Shown: piece after piece, positions 19,283 through 26,922 of the stretch
Position numbering within the stretch: position 1 is the first letter of the stretch
Layout: each line of letters begins with the position of its first letter
The notes under the pieces: generated by a model
The model's input: the letters and a program-made list of their open reading frames with translations, nothing else
Databases searched by the model: none
What the model was told of the DNA's origin: nothing
DNA from: an uncultured Prevotellaceae bacterium
Lineage (GTDB): Bacteria > Bacteroidota > Bacteroidia > Bacteroidales > Bacteroidaceae
DNA length: 64,000 nt
NCBI GenBank assembly: GCA_900318685.1
Contig: ONLL01000003.1
Location: 124,001-188,000 of the forward strand
Reading direction: 5' to 3'
Made by a program: the position numbers and the translations under genes

Positions 19283-20683
19283 TTATATCTTCGTGATTTC
19301 AATGCTTTTAAACAGCTTTTTGTTCTTTACATAGTCGATAAAAGAGTCCATAAGATTCTGACCGTCCCAGCCTGTTTGGCAGACGTAAACAGAAACATGC
19401 TCGTTTTGGACTTTTGAATAGAGCGTTAAGTCTTGACCATCCTTAATGCTAAGCAACTTCCAGTGCTTATCGGCAGTGATGTCAGGATCTTGATTCTGAT
19501 CTTTATATTTCTTGCTCATATACTCAAATTTTGAAACCACAACTTTTTTCCCCCTAAGGCCATTAGTGTTAGAACTAAAGACTACTTGGAGATCTTCCAG
19601 TATGATATTCGGGTTATTCTCAACATATCGCCTGACAACTTCATAGACAAGTGCGTTCTTACTGTAATTGCCTTCTCCATTAATCTGGTAGTGCGTGTAG
19701 TCCTTCGAGTTGAGTTTATTATTGAGAGCCTTAATGTCCTCCTCATCCGAGTTAATGTCTGCTCTAAGGTTTGCAGCAAGAATATGAGTTAGGATAAAAA
19801 ACGGCTGCTTCAATAATTCCTTCACGTTGTTTTCCCATTTCTTGTCTCCCTTTAAGTGATTTTTGTTTCTTTGCCAAAAGTCAACAGCTGCCTCTGCAAG
19901 ATTGGGGCCTACGGCCATCACGCCTTTCTCCTGGTCAATGCTTTCTAAGCATAAGATGTAATCTTTCAATCTGAACAAGACATTAGTATCGCTAACTCTT
20001 TCCAACAATGGAACGAGTATCTGGTCGAGCAATTCCTGATAAGTGAAATGAATAAAGCTTTGGGAGCTTGGTTCATCCGCCCCTGTAAGCGTCAGGTAGC
20101 CGAACAGGCAGTTCTCTTTACCATAATTATTTATATAGTATTCGGCGTATACATCTGTTTGTTGATAAGACTTTTTGCTCTCGGCCTTTTTCTTTGAGCC
20201 GACAGGATGCTCCGTAGAATCGATTTTGTTCTCAATAATAATATAAACTCTCTTGTTGATGCTGAGCCTCACATCTAAAACCAGATCAGCAAAGCCGTAG
20301 TAGCTGCAAGCCGTTGCGTTATGCCCCTGCTTGCCTTTGGTTATTTCTATAGGGTCTTCGAGCTTTGCGTAAATACTTTCCAAACGAGTGGCTGCGTCAA
20401 AGAACAATTTAAAGTTTTCTGGGAAAATATCACCTGCCTCACTCCTTAGTATGGTCACCAGTTGTTTGATGGCGTACTCCCCCGTAGCTTCGTTTGTGAA
20501 GAGCCAAGCCAGGAAGTGAGAGTGAATGATTTCATTACGGCTCACACCAAGAATCTTCATGAGAGCTTCCTGACCGCAAAAGCCGTTAACATCCTCTGTG
20601 GACGAAGTATAGACGTCGTTAGGTTGGGGGCTTAGATTATCAGGCCTCCAATTCTTCATTTTGACAATTAATTGACGTTCCAT
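19283..20683 (-). CDS. PD-(D/E)XK nuclease-superfamily protein
   Basis: The 466-residue product carries the features of the PDDEXK_4 group: the N-terminal EIIHSHFLAWLF segment (51-62), then FADLVLDVRL with D133/D137, and VYIIIENKID with E151 and K153, giving the D...ExK core. A conserved Gln/Tyr helix (YQQTDVYAEYY) follows. Such proteins are often found in defence loci or as uncharacterised nucleases; here the target is unknown. The gene has a clear promoter 24 bases upstream and probably reads into the LRR gene 39 bases downstream, an odd partner. No methyltransferase or helicase accompanies it. Confidence 0.8.
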   Translation of the reverse strand: MERQLIVKMKNWRPDNLSPQPNDVYTSSTEDVNGFCGQEALMKILGVSRNEIIHSHFLAWLFTNEATGEYAIKQLVTILRSEAGDIFPENFKLFFDAATRLESIYAKLEDPIEITKGKQGHNATACSYYGFADLVLDVRLSINKRVYIIIENKIDSTEHPVGSKKKAESKKSYQQTDVYAEYYINNYGKENCLFGYLTLTGADEPSSQSFIHFTYQELLDQILVPLLERVSDTNVLFRLKDYILCLESIDQEKGVMAVGPNLAEAAVDFWQRNKNHLKGDKKWENNVKELLKQPFFILTHILAANLRADINSDEEDIKALNNKLNSKDYTHYQINGEGNYSKNALVYEVVRRYVENNPNIILEDLQVVFSSNTNGLRGKKVVVSKFEYMSKKYKDQNQDPDITADKHWKLLSIKDGQDLTLYSKVQNEHVSVYVCQTGWDGQNLMDSFIDYVKNKKLFKSIEITKI

Positions 20684-20706
20684 TAAATATATATTATAAT
20701 TATGTG

Positions 20707-20714
20707 CAAAGGTA
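20707..20714 (-). promoter_or_regulatory. Bacteroidota -7 box for the nuclease-like gene
   Basis: The minus strand reads TACCTTTG, 24 bases upstream of the start codon at 20683. Confidence 0.75.
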
Positions 20715-20842
20715 CTAGTTTTTTTGCACTACTGAACACCGTGGGCTGGTTCTTATTTGGTTCTTTTGCCGTACTCCTTTACACTATGATACAATACACC
20801 TGTCGAGAAGTTTGTTTCTGCCAATGGCGATGATGGAGTAAC

Positions 20843-20951
20843 CTATATACTTACGCTCCCTAATCTATATACTTACGCTCTCTAATCAATATACTTTGCT
20901 CCCTAATCTATATACTTATGCATCGTAAACTATATACTTTTCAGGAATTGT
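20843..20951 (+). repeat. Intergenic array of five ~22-bp units
   Basis: Units of the form CTATATACTTACGCTCCCTA start at 20843, 20865, 20887, 20908 and 20930, i.e. spaced 22, 22, 21 and 22 bases. The CTATATACTT core is the most conserved part; the last units drift. Together with the following 32-bp array it fills most of the 484-base gap between the divergent nuclease-like gene and the 21199 gene. Confidence 0.85.
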
Positions 20952-20974
20952 TGCCTTTTCTTAGAAAGCGTTAA

Positions 20975-21084
20975 TCACATTTTCGGGCATAAAATCAGGC
21001 AAAAAATCACATTTTCGGGCATAAAATCGGGCGAAAAATCACATTTTCGGGAATAAAATCAGGCTGAAAATCACATTTTCCCTG
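20975..21084 (+). repeat. Intergenic array of four 32-bp units
   Basis: TCACATTTTCGGGCATAAAA recurs at 20975, 21007 and 21039 with a partial copy at 21071, exactly 32 bases apart. Both this and the 22-bp array are bracketed by the direct repeat GGTTCTTATTTGGTTCTTTT at 20748-20767 and, with one change, 21118-21137. Confidence 0.85.
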
Positions 21085-21171
21085 TTGTTGGAACTTGTTG
21101 GAGTGGGGAAAAGGCTAGGTTCTTATTTAGTTCTTTTTCTGTTTTTTCTTGCAGGAATGAGAGAAAAGGTG

Positions 21172-21179
21172 TACTTTTG
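21172..21179 (+). promoter_or_regulatory. Bacteroidota -7 box that fixes the start of the 21199 gene
   Basis: TACTTTTG lies 19 bases upstream of ATG 21199. Transcription from here excludes the upstream in-frame ATG at 21085, which falls inside the repeat region. Confidence 0.75.
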
Positions 21180-21198
21180 CACTGTGATAGCATCAACT

Positions 21199-21762
21199 AT
21201 GGAGGAAAAACAACAAGAACTGCGGCGGCTGGTGGAGCAGGTGATGGGTATGCTTATTCAGACTCCCAGCGACTTTGAGCTGCTGATGAGCCAGATCTAT
21301 CAGAAGACGGGACAGCGACTGAGTATGTCGACGATTAAGCGCTTCTGGGGCTATGTGGACAAAGAGAATGCAGGCTATCGGGTGCGGGTGACTACGCTCG
21401 ATATCCTCTCTGAGTTCTGTGGCTATCAGAACTGGGCGACATTCTGCCAGGCCGACGTCGGCGGAGAGGAGGAGAGCGTCGATATGGGCAACAGGCATCT
21501 GTTTGCAAAAGATCTGGTCAGTGGCGATCTCGTCAGACTGCAGTGGAAGCCCGACCGCATCGTGACCATCCGCTTTGAAGGCTCTGACCTCTTTACTGTG
21601 GTGGAATCGATAAACAGCAAGCTGCGTCCTGGCGACACTTTCCACTGCCTGCACATCGTTGACGGGATGCCTCTGACCCTTTTCGGCCTGGTGAGGGATG
21701 GCCGTATTGTGGGCAACTATGTCTGCGGAAAGATACACGGGGTATCGTTCTCACGGAAATAA
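21199..21762 (+). CDS. Small protein with HTH-like N-terminus, function unknown
   Basis: With the promoter-supported start the product has 187 residues. The N-terminal half (about 1-85) has the pattern of a Bacteroidota family I have seen but cannot name: TPSDFELLMSQIYQKTGQRL, then STIKRFWGY and TLDILSEFCGYQNWATFC. The STIKRFWGY part looks like a recognition helix, so DNA binding is plausible. The C-terminal half (about 100-187) is a small beta-rich domain. It is convergent with the kinase gene (stops six bases apart) and lies immediately beside the phased repeat arrays, making it a candidate to bind them; that link is inference. Confidence 0.68.
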   Translation: MEEKQQELRRLVEQVMGMLIQTPSDFELLMSQIYQKTGQRLSMSTIKRFWGYVDKENAGYRVRVTTLDILSEFCGYQNWATFCQADVGGEEESVDMGNRHLFAKDLVSGDLVRLQWKPDRIVTIRFEGSDLFTVVESINSKLRPGDTFHCLHIVDGMPLTLFGLVRDGRIVGNYVCGKIHGVSFSRK

Positions 21763-21768
21763 CGCTGC

Positions 21769-23406
21769 TCACAGAGGCTGGATGTCCAGCTCCTTCCACC
21801 CTGGGGCATGACGGTAGGCTTCCACTGAGGCCTCCGGTACCCGGACGACGCCCTTGAAAGACTTGTCTACAATTGATGAAGCGAAAGGAGGATTTGCTGC
21901 CATTATGCGTATTTCCGACAGGGCGGAACATTTATGGAACACATATTCACCTATCACTTCGATGTTTGCTGGTAAGGTGATACTCTGCAATGAACGGCAT
22001 TGATAGAACGCTCCTCTGTCGATGCGCTTCAGCGTTGAGGGCAATTCCACCACTGTCAGTTGCTGGCAGTCGCAGAAGGCATCCTGCTTGATGTCGGTGA
22101 CACCCTCAGGAAGGGAGATGGAACGCAGCGACGTGCAACTGACGAAACAGTTGCGGGGAACTGTCGTTAACGTAGCGGGCCAGTTGACATAGGTGAGACT
22201 CTTGCAGTTGAGGAAAGGCTCCATTGATATTTCCTTCATCGTAGGAGGTAGGTGGACATTGCTCAGGGCAGAACAGTTATTGAAAGCCTTCTGGCGGATA
22301 GTAGTAAGCGTAGGGGGAAACTTGACGTTGGTTATCCTTGTGCAGAAAGAGAAAGCACTGTCGCCTATCTCCGTGATATAATAAGTCTCACCATCGTGTA
22401 TCACCGAGTCGGGAAGTACCACGTCGCCAGTATAGACATGACCACCTTTTGGTGCCTGGACAAGAGCCAATGAATGTTCGTTGGCCGAGAGGATCTTCAG
22501 GTAGAGCGTGTCTTGATATTTTGTGTCGATGAACACCGTTCCCTCAACCATGTCAGTCGAAGCAAACCATAAATAAATGATGGACGCCACTAGCACAACT
22601 ATCAAGCCTGCTGCCACTGTCCATCCCAGACGAAAAGAGGAGCGGCGCTTCTCGTCGAGCACTGACAGGATGGCGTCGACTGACTGAAAGCGGTCATCTT
22701 TCTTCTCCTGCATGCAACGGTCGGCTATCTTCTGATAGTATGAAGGCAGCGCACAATGTTCTGAAATCGTCTGGAGGATTCGTCCCAAGGCATAGATATC
22801 TATACGGGCATCTACCTCGTAGGTGCCGTTCAGCTGTTCAGGAGCAGCATAATGCATGGTCTGTCCCATCGAGTCGGGACGTGCATCCATATAGCTGCAT
22901 CCCAGGTCGATGAGGCGCACATCGTTGTTCACCCGGGTGAGCATGATGTTGGCAGGCTTCAGGTCGAGGTGCAATGCCTGATGGCGATGCATCTCCTGCA
23001 GGGCCAGGCATAGCTGTCGTAGGAATTTCTGTATGTTGGCTCGATGGCTGAAATAGTCGGGGTGCTCATCGAGGAAATCGTCTAGCGTGAGCCCATTGAC
23101 GAAGTCCATCACCAGGCAGCACTCATCATCATGGTCGATGAGCTGATGATAGCGGACAATGTATTCGGAGTCAAGATGCATGCCCAGGTCATATTCTTTG
23201 CGGAATGACTCACGATAGAACTCGTCTGACAGATGCTCAGGGCGGAGGGCTTTCAGGAAATAGTACTTCCCATCGCGGAGAACCTGATAAAACGAGTGCA
23301 CGCGGCTGTTCATGTCCAGCTTCATGCGCCGTACAGCTTCCCTTTGGCTTCTTCCATGGGTACTGAGAAATGATGACTCTTCCGATGACATGAAATTGAT
23401 GCTCAA
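21769..23406 (-). CDS. Ser/Thr protein kinase fused to an LRR ectodomain
   Basis: The 545 residues contain a cytoplasmic Hanks-type kinase domain (about 34-250). It has the N-lobe Lys in YFLKAL (K52), the catalytic loop HLDLKPAN (D148, K150, N153), DLG in place of DFG (167-169) and YAAPEQL (APE 188-190). A membrane helix follows (about 262-281). The C-terminal part (about 300-545) contains BspA-type LRR_5 repeats predicted outside the membrane. The glycine-rich ATP loop is not recognisable, so the N-lobe may be degenerate. The architecture is that of a sensor kinase reading an external ligand through LRRs. It follows the ATPase gene by 43 bases on the same strand and may be co-transcribed with it. 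Confidence 0.87.
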   Translation of the reverse strand: MSINFMSSEESSFLSTHGRSQREAVRRMKLDMNSRVHSFYQVLRDGKYYFLKALRPEHLSDEFYRESFRKEYDLGMHLDSEYIVRYHQLIDHDDECCLVMDFVNGLTLDDFLDEHPDYFSHRANIQKFLRQLCLALQEMHRHQALHLDLKPANIMLTRVNNDVRLIDLGCSYMDARPDSMGQTMHYAAPEQLNGTYEVDARIDIYALGRILQTISEHCALPSYYQKIADRCMQEKKDDRFQSVDAILSVLDEKRRSSFRLGWTVAAGLIVVLVASIIYLWFASTDMVEGTVFIDTKYQDTLYLKILSANEHSLALVQAPKGGHVYTGDVVLPDSVIHDGETYYITEIGDSAFSFCTRITNVKFPPTLTTIRQKAFNNCSALSNVHLPPTMKEISMEPFLNCKSLTYVNWPATLTTVPRNCFVSCTSLRSISLPEGVTDIKQDAFCDCQQLTVVELPSTLKRIDRGAFYQCRSLQSITLPANIEVIGEYVFHKCSALSEIRIMAANPPFASSIVDKSFKGVVRVPEASVEAYRHAPGWKELDIQPL

Positions 23407-23449
23407 ATGCGTAGGACCTCGCTGCGAATATCGTGTTGTCCGTCAGCCT

Positions 23450-24586
23450 TTACGAAGTGAAGTTGTTCTTCAGCCAAAGCTGGAAGAAACGGTCGTAAAC
23501 GTAGTAGGCATTGTCGGATTGAGTGATGAAGTCCTTTTCAAGAAGCCCTTTCACTGCAGAAACTACTGAGCTTGAGGAAGGAAGGTGGTATTTATGAACG
23601 AACTTGCCTCCTGAAATGTTTCTAGCGAGTCCTTCGGCAGCGATGGCCAGGAAGACGTTGCGCTGCTTCTCGGGCATCTGGCGGAGCAGCTCTGCGTAGT
23701 ATTCTGACGACAGTTGCAGATAGGTGTCAATGGCGCGGTCGATCATTTCCATACCACACGCTTCGCCCTTTGGAGTGAGCATATACAGCATGTTCATAAT
23801 ACGCTGAACATTGGCAGTGATACCCTCAAAACGCTGATAGACAGCCTCGACTACCTCGTATGAAATGATGCGATGGCCATTCTTTGCGAACTGTGGCTCA
23901 GCAAAAGCCCAATATCGCTCCAGTGAAATAGGGTTGAGGCTCATGGGTACTACTGACTGGTAGAAGGGACGGGCGGGCGACAGAAACATCTCGCTCATCA
24001 GGTGCCGCTGCGAACCGGCAAAGATGAAGTTGGCATTACTGCATTGTTGAATATGCGTGCGCAGGGCTGCCTCTACGTTCTGGTCGTCATGATAATAGAG
24101 GATCTGCTGAAACTCGTCGATGGCTACCAGACAGTGTTTGTCGGCAGAGCTCAGATATGCAAATATTTCGTCGAGCGTCGTTTGTGGAGGGGTCATCGCT
24201 CCAACACCAAGCCCCCACACAGGATTGCCGTTGATGTCGAACGTTATTTCCGAGCGCACTGACAGCAACGAATTGAGGAATGTCTCCCATACCTTGCGAC
24301 CTCTTGGTTTCAAAGTCTCTAAGATGGACTTGCCAAACATGTTGACAAAGTCACGAAACGAGTTGGTGGCATAGATGTCGATGAGGAAACAATGGTAGTC
24401 GTCCTTGATGCTTTCCTGCTGGAAACAGTGCTTTATCAAGTCTGTCTTGCCCATGCGGCGTGGCGACATTAGCGCGATGTTATTGCCATTGGTCAGGAGG
24501 TTTGTCAGCAATGCTGTTTCTTCCACGCGGTCGCAGAAATACTCAGGTCCTGCATATCCATTAGTCACGAAGGGATTATCTGTCAT
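23450..24586 (-). CDS. ATPase_2-type AAA ATPase with winged-helix C-terminus
   Basis: This 378-residue protein has Walker A SPRRMGKTD (41-49, K47), Walker B HCLVAIDEFQQ and the sensor segment NFIFAGSQRHLM. It ends in a helical/winged-helix region (about 285-378, LPSSSSVVSAVKGLLEKDFI). This matches the archaeal/bacterial ATPase_2 group within the STAND-related AAA ATPases. Their function is usually unknown, with roles proposed in DNA-related processes, defence or regulation. A clear promoter lies upstream, and the receptor-like kinase follows by 43 bases. Confidence 0.84.
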   Translation of the reverse strand: MTDNPFVTNGYAGPEYFCDRVEETALLTNLLTNGNNIALMSPRRMGKTDLIKHCFQQESIKDDYHCFLIDIYATNSFRDFVNMFGKSILETLKPRGRKVWETFLNSLLSVRSEITFDINGNPVWGLGVGAMTPPQTTLDEIFAYLSSADKHCLVAIDEFQQILYYHDDQNVEAALRTHIQQCSNANFIFAGSQRHLMSEMFLSPARPFYQSVVPMSLNPISLERYWAFAEPQFAKNGHRIISYEVVEAVYQRFEGITANVQRIMNMLYMLTPKGEACGMEMIDRAIDTYLQLSSEYYAELLRQMPEKQRNVFLAIAAEGLARNISGGKFVHKYHLPSSSSVVSAVKGLLEKDFITQSDNAYYVYDRFFQLWLKNNFTS

Positions 24587-24606
24587 CTGTTGCTGTAATT
24601 TTTCGG

Positions 24607-24614
24607 CAAAGATA
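24607..24614 (-). promoter_or_regulatory. Bacteroidota -7 box for the ATPase gene
   Basis: The minus strand reads TATCTTTG, 21 bases upstream of the start codon at 24586. Confidence 0.72.
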
Positions 24615-24698
24615 ACACTTTTATTGCAATTATCAAAAAATAATTATCAAAAAATGATAATCTGGCGGCAACGGCACCTTGTATCTACAGCAATCCCC

Positions 24699-26276
24699 TT
24701 ACTTCACCCCAGCCGAATAGATCCTGCTGTCACTAATATAAAGCCCACGAGCTGGCACGCCAGTCAATCGACGGCCCTGGAGGTCATAGATAGCCTTACC
24801 TTCTCCCACAGTAGCTTCTGCCGACTGAATGCCTGAATACGCGGCCCAGCCTGCAGCAAGATCCTCAAGGGTAATAACCCGATCGTCATTCATGCACTTC
24901 TTCCATTCCTCCTTACTGGTCTTATCCACAAACCGACCGTTCCAAGTCTGATACCAAGGCATCCACCACGACCAGACGGCTTCCTCATCCACCATCTTGT
25001 CGATGTCTGGAATAGGACCGTTCTCCGACAGAGCAACAATCTTCTTGCCCTTCGTCAGGGACTTGAGCTTGTCGAAGCTCGCATAGTTGCTGGAATAGTC
25101 GAAGTCATTATTATATATGTCAGCCGAGACCACATCATAATATGCTTCGCCTGGATCCCAGTCGGCATCGTTCTCACCGGCATTCCATATCCAGATCACA
25201 TTGTGAACACCTTTCACGTTCACCATCTCCTCGTAAATCAGCCGGAAGAGCTTGATGAAAGGCTTTGCTCCCTCACGCCCCCACCAGAACCATCCACCGC
25301 TGGCTTCATGCAAAGGACGGAACGTGACGGCCATACCCTCTTTCTGCAGCGAGAGGAAGTAGTCGGCAATGGTGTGAATATCCTGAATCAAATACTTGTA
25401 CAACTGCGAAGAGGTGTTCCAACTGCCGTCGGCATTCATCGCATTCGAAATCTTCATCGTGCAGTCGGCAGTATAGAAGGCATCCGTGCTGCGGCTCGGA
25501 TCGCGCCAGTGCCAGGTGAAGTTAGGCAGGCCGCCACGCCTATAAGTGTCTTTGGCCAAAGCTATCGACGATGTCGTATAACTCTTGTTATAGTTAAGGC
25601 TTGCACTCTTTCCTGTGGCATTCATGAAGTCGAACCCTATCAGCGCAGGATACTTGCCTGAAGCCTTGTACACGGCCTGCACATCGAGATGCTGGGTGAC
25701 ATTACCATTGGCCGATCCCATATCGCCTGTCATGATGCCTGAGATGACCTTCTTGCCAAAGTTGTCGTATAGGAAACGATACATCGTCTTGGCAGCATCC
25801 GTAGCATTGGCATCGACAGGGTTCTTGGCTATGTCAAACTGGATAATGCTACTGCTTGTTGCAATGCGGATATAGTCGATGCGGAACCAAGTCCAGTTGG
25901 GAGTGATGACAATCGAATTATTGCCCGCATTCATAAAGAACGTGCCCACCATCGACTCGGCCCGACCATTGACATCGAAGGTGACGGAGTTCCCATTGAC
26001 AGCCAGATTCACCTTCTTACCGCCGTAGAGCCCGTCGTAGCCCACATAGACATCGCACTTTCCCCGTTCAGCAGCATGATGCGTAAACGTAATCTTGGCA
26101 TTGCTCTCAGTGAGTTCAAGCGCCTTCCCCCCTGAGTACTTGCTGTCAGTAATCAGTTTGCAGTTGACATAGGCAGCGCTTTCCGCCTCTATCTTCGTAT
26201 CGCACAGCGCATAGCAAGGACAAAGGATGCCAGCAAGTAAAGCAAGAATCAGTCGTTTCATACCAGTCGTTTTCAT
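24699..26276 (-). CDS. Secreted GH26 beta-mannanase with N-terminal carbohydrate-binding module
   Basis: The 525-residue protein has a signal peptide (MKRLILALLAGILCPCYALC). A CBM35-like jelly roll (about 25-140: KIEAESAAY..., ending WFRIDYIRI) and a GH26 catalytic barrel (about 150-480) follow. The acid/base is E324 in FRPLHEASGGWFWW and the nucleophile E418 in ALSENGP, both classical for GH26 mannanases. The tail IYDLQGRRLTGVPARGLYI belongs to the short C-terminal motif shared with the three surface proteins at 37-46 kb. Family members cut beta-1,4-mannan; mannobiose-releasing and endo types cannot be told apart here. A second in-frame ATG at 26261 is an alternative start. It has its own promoter. 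Confidence 0.92.
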   Translation of the reverse strand: MKTTGMKRLILALLAGILCPCYALCDTKIEAESAAYVNCKLITDSKYSGGKALELTESNAKITFTHHAAERGKCDVYVGYDGLYGGKKVNLAVNGNSVTFDVNGRAESMVGTFFMNAGNNSIVITPNWTWFRIDYIRIATSSSIIQFDIAKNPVDANATDAAKTMYRFLYDNFGKKVISGIMTGDMGSANGNVTQHLDVQAVYKASGKYPALIGFDFMNATGKSASLNYNKSYTTSSIALAKDTYRRGGLPNFTWHWRDPSRSTDAFYTADCTMKISNAMNADGSWNTSSQLYKYLIQDIHTIADYFLSLQKEGMAVTFRPLHEASGGWFWWGREGAKPFIKLFRLIYEEMVNVKGVHNVIWIWNAGENDADWDPGEAYYDVVSADIYNNDFDYSSNYASFDKLKSLTKGKKIVALSENGPIPDIDKMVDEEAVWSWWMPWYQTWNGRFVDKTSKEEWKKCMNDDRVITLEDLAAGWAAYSGIQSAEATVGEGKAIYDLQGRRLTGVPARGLYISDSRIYSAGVK

Positions 26277-26296
26277 TATAGTTTGTTTTCAGCGAG

Positions 26297-26304
26297 CAAA
26301 GTTA
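26297..26304 (-). promoter_or_regulatory. Bacteroidota -7 box for the mannanase gene
   Basis: The minus strand reads TAACTTTG, 21 bases upstream of the start at 26276. Confidence 0.75.
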
Positions 26305-26350
26305 ATCTATTTTTTTGACACGACCAAATATCTGCAAAACTTTTTTTCGT

Positions 26351-26672
26351 TTTTTAGCCGATACCTCACTAAATTTACTGAAATGCCTTTAATCAAAGGG
26401 TGAGCAGCAAGTGAGGTATGTCGAAAATACCTCACTTATACCTCACCTATACCTCACTCAAATTCAGGCGCACAGCCCATAAATGCGACTCATAAGACAA
26501 AAACGGGAATTCTCGTTTCTTTACATTTTTAATCAGAAGTGAGTGAGATTGGAAGTGAGGTATAAGTGAGATATGAGTGAGGTATAAGTGAGGTATCTCA
26601 GACATACCTCACTCGTCACTTCCCCTTTATACAAAGGCATTTCAAGCAATTTAGTGAGGTATCGGCCAAAAA
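26351..26672. repeat. Imperfect ~320-bp palindrome built from 11-bp repeats
   Basis: The left arm begins TTTTTAGCCGATACCTCACT (26351) and the right arm ends with the matching AGTGAGGTATCGGCCAAAAA (26672). Pairing continues inward for about 115 bases per arm with scattered mismatches, and the centre carries GAATTC (26507-26512) within AAACGGGAATTCTCGTTT. Inside the arms ATACCTCAC occurs at 26427, 26438 and 26449, and GTGAGGTAT (one copy GTGAGATAT) at 26555, 26566, 26577 and 26588: an exact 11-base period in each arm. Ten or more copies of the nine-base core occur in total. No credible gene lies here. Confidence 0.88.
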
Positions 26673-26705
26673 TGACGAAATTCATTACGAACTTTCATTA
26701 CGCCG

Positions 26706-26903
26706 GTTACGGACAGAGCGCACGTCAGTTACGGACAGAGCGCACGCTAGTTACGTACGGAGCGTATGCCGGTTACGTGCGGAGCGTATGCTAGTTACGT
26801 ACGGAGTACACGCTCATCGCGAACGGATGGTATGCTCATCCGAAACGGGCAAGCGCTCCGTCCGCAACTAGCATACGCTCCGTCCGCAACGAGCGTTACC
26901 AAA
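26706..26903. repeat. Intergenic array of nine degenerate 22-bp units
   Basis: Units start at 26706, 26728, 26750, 26772, 26794, 26816, 26838, 26860 and 26882, exactly 22 bases apart. The first five read GTTACGGACAGAGCGCACGC or variants (GTTACGTACGGAGCGTATGC). Units six and seven drift. The last two are near-inverse complements (GTCCGCAACTAGCATACGCT). The array fills the space between the palindrome and the 3' end of the DUF4143 ATPase gene. Confidence 0.85.
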
Positions 26904-26922
26904 AGCATATATAAGCATTATG

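Noticed and set aside
20843-21084. CRISPR-like regular repeats
   Set aside because: Units are directly adjacent with no unique spacers, repeats are degenerate, and no cas genes are present.
26706-26903. CRISPR or coding repeat interpretation of the 22-bp array
   Set aside because: A 22-base step is not a multiple of three, there are no spacers, and short open frames across it have no protein-like content.
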